Below are positions 61,092 to 64,000 of a stretch of DNA of 64,000 bases, piece after piece (position 1 is the stretch's first letter; every line of letters begins with the position of its first letter). The notes under the pieces are model-generated. The model did no database searches. It saw only the letters and a list, made by a program, of their open reading frames with translations, and was not told where the DNA came from. The DNA lies in NCBI RefSeq assembly GCF_031764535.1, contig NZ_CP134499.1, positions 1,860,001 to 1,924,000 on the forward strand, written 5' to 3'. The stretch comes from Pseudomonas sp. SG20056. GTDB taxonomy: Bacteria; Pseudomonadota; Gammaproteobacteria; Pseudomonadales; Pseudomonadaceae. The translations under genes and the position numbers were made by a program.

Positions 61092-61643
61092 ATGTGGCGT
61101 TTTTCCCTGCTGGTTGTCGTCCTGCTAAGTACCTGGATTAGCCCCGCGCAGGCCGCCGAATGCCCGGTGTTGCTGCAGGGCGAGGTGCAGAAGCTGCGCA
61201 GCGAGGAACGTATCGACCTGTGCGCGCAGTTCGCCGGCAAGCCGCTGATAGTGGTTAATACCGCCAGCTTCTGCGGCTTTACCCCGCAATTCAAAGGCCT
61301 TGAAGCGCTCTACCAGCGCTATAAAGAGCAGGGCTTGCAAATCCTCGGTGTACCTTCCGATGACTTCCGCCAGGAGGCCGACAGCAGCGAAGAAACCGCC
61401 AAGGTCTGCTACGTCAATTACGGCGTGACCTTTCCCATGAGCGAAACCCAGCGTGTGACCGGTAGCGATGCGCTGCCGCTGTTCAAGGAGCTGGCCACGC
61501 AAAGCCAGGCGCCGCGCTGGAATTTCTCCAAGTATGTGATCGACGCCCAGGGCAAGGTGATCGCCAGCTTCCCCAGCAGCATCACCCCGGATGATCCGGC
61601 ATTCCTGGCCGCCGTCGAGCAGGCGATTGCTTCGCAGCGTTGA
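61092..61643 (+). CDS. Glutathione peroxidase, exported
   Basis: The protein has 183 residues from the ATG at 61092 with a signal peptide (cleavage after AQA, near residue 21). The peroxidase domain has the catalytic Cys in [20 protein letters not shown], the Trp/Asn motif [14 protein letters not shown], and [11 protein letters not shown] where most family members have NQF. It reduces hydroperoxides in the periplasm, probably with thioredoxin-like proteins rather than glutathione. Confidence 0.87.
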   Translation: MWRFSLLVVVLLSTWISPAQAAECPVLLQGEVQKLRSEERIDLCAQFAGKPLIVVNTASFCGFTPQFKGLEALYQRYKEQGLQILGVPSDDFRQEADSSEETAKVCYVNYGVTFPMSETQRVTGSDALPLFKELATQSQAPRWNFSKYVIDAQGKVIASFPSSITPDDPAFLAAVEQAIASQR

Positions 61644-61647
61644 CGCC

Positions 61648-61692
61648 AGGGTGGGTTAGCGCCTCACCCATCTGGGCGATAGCCCACCACCC
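61648..61692. repeat. REP-like inverted repeat upstream of lipA
   Basis: GTGGGTTAGCGC (61651-61662) pairs with GCGATAGCCCAC (61676-61687) at most positions. It is another member of the GTGGGT-type intergenic palindromes. A second hairpin, CGCCGG/CCGGCG (61717-61722 and 61733-61738), lies in the lipase leader. Confidence 0.5.
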
Positions 61693-61766
61693 AGTAGCTC
61701 CTTAGAGTTGTGAGTACGCCGGACGCAGTTTCCCGGCGTGCCAACAAGAAAAATAAGGAGGCACCC

Positions 61767-62693
61767 ATGCGTCGCGTTATTACTACTGCTCTAGCTGCCG
61801 TTGCCCTGGTCGGCGCGGTTGAGGCTCAGGCCAACTACACCAAGACCAAATACCCGATCGTGCTGGTACACGGCGTAACCGGTTTCAACACCATCGGCGG
61901 TCTGATCAACTACTTCCACACCATCCCCTGGAATCTCGAGCGCGATGGCGCCAAGGTTTATGTGGCCAGCGTTTCGGCGCTCAATGACAGCGAGCAACGC
62001 GGTGCCGCACTGGCGCAGCAGATCGTGCCCTGGGCCGGTGCCAATGGCGGCAAGGTCAATCTGATCGGCCACAGCCAGGGCTCGCCAACCTCGCGCGTCG
62101 CTGCCTCGCTGCGCCCGGATCTGGTGGCCTCGGTGACGTCGGTCAACGGCGTCAACAAAGGCTCAAAAGTCGCCGACGTACTGCGTGGCGTAATCCCGCC
62201 GAACAGCGCTATCGAAGGCGGTGCCAATGCCCTGGCCAACGCCCTGGGTGCGGTAATCAACCTGCTGTCCGGCAGCAGCAATCCGCAGAGCGGTATCGAT
62301 GCGCTGAAAACCCTGACCACTGCAGGTACGACTGCGTTGAACGGTCGCCACCCCTGGGGCGTAAACAGCAGCAGCTACTGCGCTAAATCCACCGAAGTGC
62401 ACAACGTGCGTGGGCACAATATCCGTTACTTCTCCTGGACCGGTAATACCTCCTACACCAACATTTTAGATGCGGTTGATCCATTCCTGGCAATCACTGG
62501 TTTGGCCTTCGGTAGCGAGAAAAATGATGGCCTGGTTGGCGTCTGCTCCACCTACCTGGGTCAGGTGATCGGCGATGGCTACAACATGAATCACGTGGAT
62601 GCGATCAACCACCTGTTCGGCATCCGTGGCTGGACTGAGCCGGTTTCGTTGTATCGCCAGCATGCCAACCGCCTGAAAAACAAAGGCGTCTGA
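61767..62693 (+). CDS. lipA: Secreted triacylglycerol lipase (family I)
   Basis: This 308-residue protein has a signal peptide (about residues 1-22). The oxyanion region is IVLVHGVTGFNTIGG, the nucleophile Ser103 lies in IGHSQGSPTSR, a late Asp in EKNDGLVG and a His in NHVDAINHLFG. Cys in SSYCAKS and GVCSTYLG fit the single disulfide of family I.1/I.2 lipases. It is exported by Sec and the type II system and needs the foldase encoded next. The ATG at 61767 has TAAGGAGG before it. Confidence 0.95.
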   Translation: MRRVITTALAAVALVGAVEAQANYTKTKYPIVLVHGVTGFNTIGGLINYFHTIPWNLERDGAKVYVASVSALNDSEQRGAALAQQIVPWAGANGGKVNLIGHSQGSPTSRVAASLRPDLVASVTSVNGVNKGSKVADVLRGVIPPNSAIEGGANALANALGAVINLLSGSSNPQSGIDALKTLTTAGTTALNGRHPWGVNSSSYCAKSTEVHNVRGHNIRYFSWTGNTSYTNILDAVDPFLAITGLAFGSEKNDGLVGVCSTYLGQVIGDGYNMNHVDAINHLFGIRGWTEPVSLYRQHANRLKNKGV

Positions 62694-62704
62694 CCTTCGC
62701 ACCA

Positions 62705-62727
62705 GCGGGCTGCGCCATGCAGCCCGC
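62705..62727 (+). terminator. Stem-loop between lipA and the foldase gene
   Basis: GCGGGCTGC (62705-62713) pairs perfectly with GCAGCCCGC (62719-62727) but is not followed by T, so it is more likely an mRNA-stabilising or attenuating hairpin that keeps foldase levels below those of lipase. Confidence 0.6.
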
Positions 62728-62741
62728 ATTCTGGAGGTCCT

Positions 62742-63812
62742 ATGGCCCTGTCGTTGCGTTCAACTGTTCCTCTTTTGCTACTGGCCGGCAGCGTTGCCGG
62801 CCTTACGCTTTACTGGCAATGGCCAGCCACTGCTGTAGCCGTCGCGCCTGTTACAGCGGTTACCGCCAAGACTCCTCTTACTGTCGCACCGAGTCCGCTA
62901 TTGCCAGCCGCCAAGCCCGATATCGCTACTGCTGGCGCGCCGGCGAGCCTGCCGGGATTGCAGGGAACCGAAGTGGATGGCGAGCTGAAGGCGGATAGCG
63001 CCGGCAATCTGCAGCTGAATGTGGCGCTGCGCGATTATCTGGATTACTTCCTCAGCGCCGCCGATCAGGCCGGGTTGGAAACTGTGGTGGAGGCCATGCT
63101 GGCCGATGCACGCGGACGTTTGCCGGAACCCGCTCTGGGCCAGTTTATTGGCCTGCTGGGCGACTATATGGACTACAAGCGCGCCAGCCTGGCGCTGTTG
63201 CAGCAACCCTTGAGCGCTGCTCAGCAAAGTACCCCGGATGGCCAGCTGGTTGCCTTGCAGCGAGCCTTCGAGCAGTTGGCGCAGCTGCGTCGGACGCACT
63301 TCTCCAGCGCGGCGACCGAGGCCCTGTTCGGCGCCGAGGAAGCCTACGGCCGTTACACTCTGGATAACCTGGCGCTGATGGCCCGTGAAGATCTGAGCGA
63401 GCACGGCAAAGCCCTGGCGCAGGAGCGTTTGCGTGCTCAGTTACCTGAAGCCATGCGCGCCAGCGAAGAGCGTCAGGCCCAAGCGCAGGCCTTGCAGGTC
63501 CAGACAGACAAGCTCTGGCAGGAGGGGGCAAGCGAAGAGCAGGTGCGCCAGCTGCTTGCCTTGACCTATGATCCGCCCACGGTCGAACGTCTGCTCAGCG
63601 AGCAGCGCAACGAGCGCGCCTGGCAACAACGCTATGCCACCTACCAGCAGGAACTTGCCGCCTTGCAGGGCAATGGCCTCAGTGCTGCGGATCAGCAGCA
63701 GGAGCAGCAGCGTTTGCGCCAGCGCCTATTCAGCGCCGAAGATCAGCATCGGGTGGAAACCTATGACGCCATTGCCGCCAAGCAGCAGGACAGCCAGTCA
63801 CCCGAGTTATAA
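62742..63812 (+). CDS. lifO: Lipase-specific foldase (Lif)
   Basis: This 356-residue protein has an N-terminal membrane anchor (about residues 7-24), a Pro/Ala-rich linker (30-70) and a helical chaperone domain. LRDYLDYFLSAADQAG matches the conserved RxxFDY-(F/C)LSA-E motif of steric lipase chaperones, with Tyr in place of Phe and Gln in place of Glu. A Gln/Glu-rich C-terminal half wraps the lipase in the known complex. It is co-transcribed with lipA. Confidence 0.93.
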   Translation: MALSLRSTVPLLLLAGSVAGLTLYWQWPATAVAVAPVTAVTAKTPLTVAPSPLLPAAKPDIATAGAPASLPGLQGTEVDGELKADSAGNLQLNVALRDYLDYFLSAADQAGLETVVEAMLADARGRLPEPALGQFIGLLGDYMDYKRASLALLQQPLSAAQQSTPDGQLVALQRAFEQLAQLRRTHFSSAATEALFGAEEAYGRYTLDNLALMAREDLSEHGKALAQERLRAQLPEAMRASEERQAQAQALQVQTDKLWQEGASEEQVRQLLALTYDPPTVERLLSEQRNERAWQQRYATYQQELAALQGNGLSAADQQQEQQRLRQRLFSAEDQHRVETYDAIAAKQQDSQSPEL

Positions 63813-63815
63813 GCC

Positions 63816-64000
63816 ATGAGTCTCGAGCGTCAGGAGTCCCTGCTGTTGACGCAACAGCGCCGCGGCTACCGGCAGCTGCGTTTTACTGGTGTGCTGGAAG
63901 ACGAGTTTGTTGAGCACCGGGTGCAGCGTATCCGTCGCCGTCTGCTGCTGATCATCAGCACCGCGGTGATCTTTCAACTGGTCTACACCGTCCTCGATCT
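63816..64000 (+). CDS. Membrane protein N-terminus, possibly a GGDEF protein (partial)
   Basis: The gene starts at the ATG at 63816, three bases after the foldase stop, and runs off the window. The 61 visible residues begin MSLERQESLLLTQQRRGYRQ and reach a first membrane helix (LLLIISTAVIFQLVYTVLDL). The layout of a charged segment then TM1 resembles the diguanylate cyclase at 20937. The catalytic part is not in the window, so the assignment is tentative. Confidence 0.4.
   Translation, partial: MSLERQESLLLTQQRRGYRQLRFTGVLEDEFVEHRVQRIRRRLLLIISTAVIFQLVYTVLD

Noticed and set aside
1..64000. tRNA or rRNA genes, prophage and complete insertion sequences
   Set aside because: I found no cloverleaf-like tRNA with TTCGA arm and CCA, no rRNA sequence, no phage structural genes and no transposase with terminal repeats.

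Overview
The window is chromosomal DNA of a gammaproteobacterium, almost certainly a Pseudomonas. The evidence is GC-rich coding, an oprH-phoP-phoQ operon with an OprH barrel very close in pattern to that of P. aeruginosa, the Pseudomonas gene order of the late cobalamin operon (cobO-cobB-bluB-cobD-cobC-cobQ-cobP-cobU-phosphatase-cobV), a family I lipase with its foldase, and attC sites of the type seen in Pseudomonas chromosomal integrons.

Layout. 1-5.5 kb: end of ahpF, an SDR enzyme, a TetR regulator, a hotdog thioesterase, an MFS exporter and a dihydrolipoyl dehydrogenase. 5.5-13 kb: a ZapE-like ATPase, then a minus-strand operon that looks like uptake and cleavage of an organophosphorus compound (binding protein, AP-superfamily hydrolase, two permeases, ATPase, HAD phosphatase). 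It faces a GntR/UTRA regulator across a spacer with two TGG-N6-CCA-like palindromes. 13-18 kb: aminopeptidase, phosphopantetheinyl transferase, a possible small RNA, an alpha/beta hydrolase and an MFS protein. 18-22 kb: oprH-phoPQ behind four GTTCAG hexamers spaced exactly 11 bp, then a diguanylate cyclase.

22.3-27.1 kb is the most unusual part: an AT-rich array of eight gene cassettes, all on the minus strand, each followed by an attC site (seven closely related, one of a different family). No integrase gene is visible, so it is a CALIN or the remainder of a chromosomal integron. The cassettes encode two lipoproteins, two membrane proteins (one frameshifted), a HEPN-like protein, two unknown soluble proteins and, first in the array, a protein resembling ribosomal protein bS21.

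27.5-33.6 kb: an AraC regulator opposite an acyl-CoA catabolic operon (dehydrogenase, amidohydrolase, acyl-CoA ligase, racemase-like CoA-transferase-family enzyme). 33.7-39.9 kb: a signalling cluster (periplasmic molybdopterin-fold protein, hybrid histidine kinase, HD-GYP response regulator, double-receiver kinase-like protein). 40-49.4 kb: mostly housekeeping genes (TrhA/hemolysin III, SprT-like, Yip1, DnaJ-like, ttcA, DNA glycosylase, sirtuin, two NlpC/P60 lipoproteins, O-methyltransferase, HNH protein, lipoprotein hydrolase, LprI-MliC fusion). 49.5-58.6 kb: a cobalamin riboswitch and ten overlapping cobalamin genes. 58.6-64 kb: a periplasmic binding-like protein, an MFS transporter with a 41-residue membrane peptide, a glutathione peroxidase, lipase plus foldase, and the start of a membrane protein that runs off the window.

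All calls come from reading sequence and motifs; no database search was possible. Start codons were moved from the longest frame where a ribosome-binding site, signal peptide, translational overlap or attC boundary supported it.
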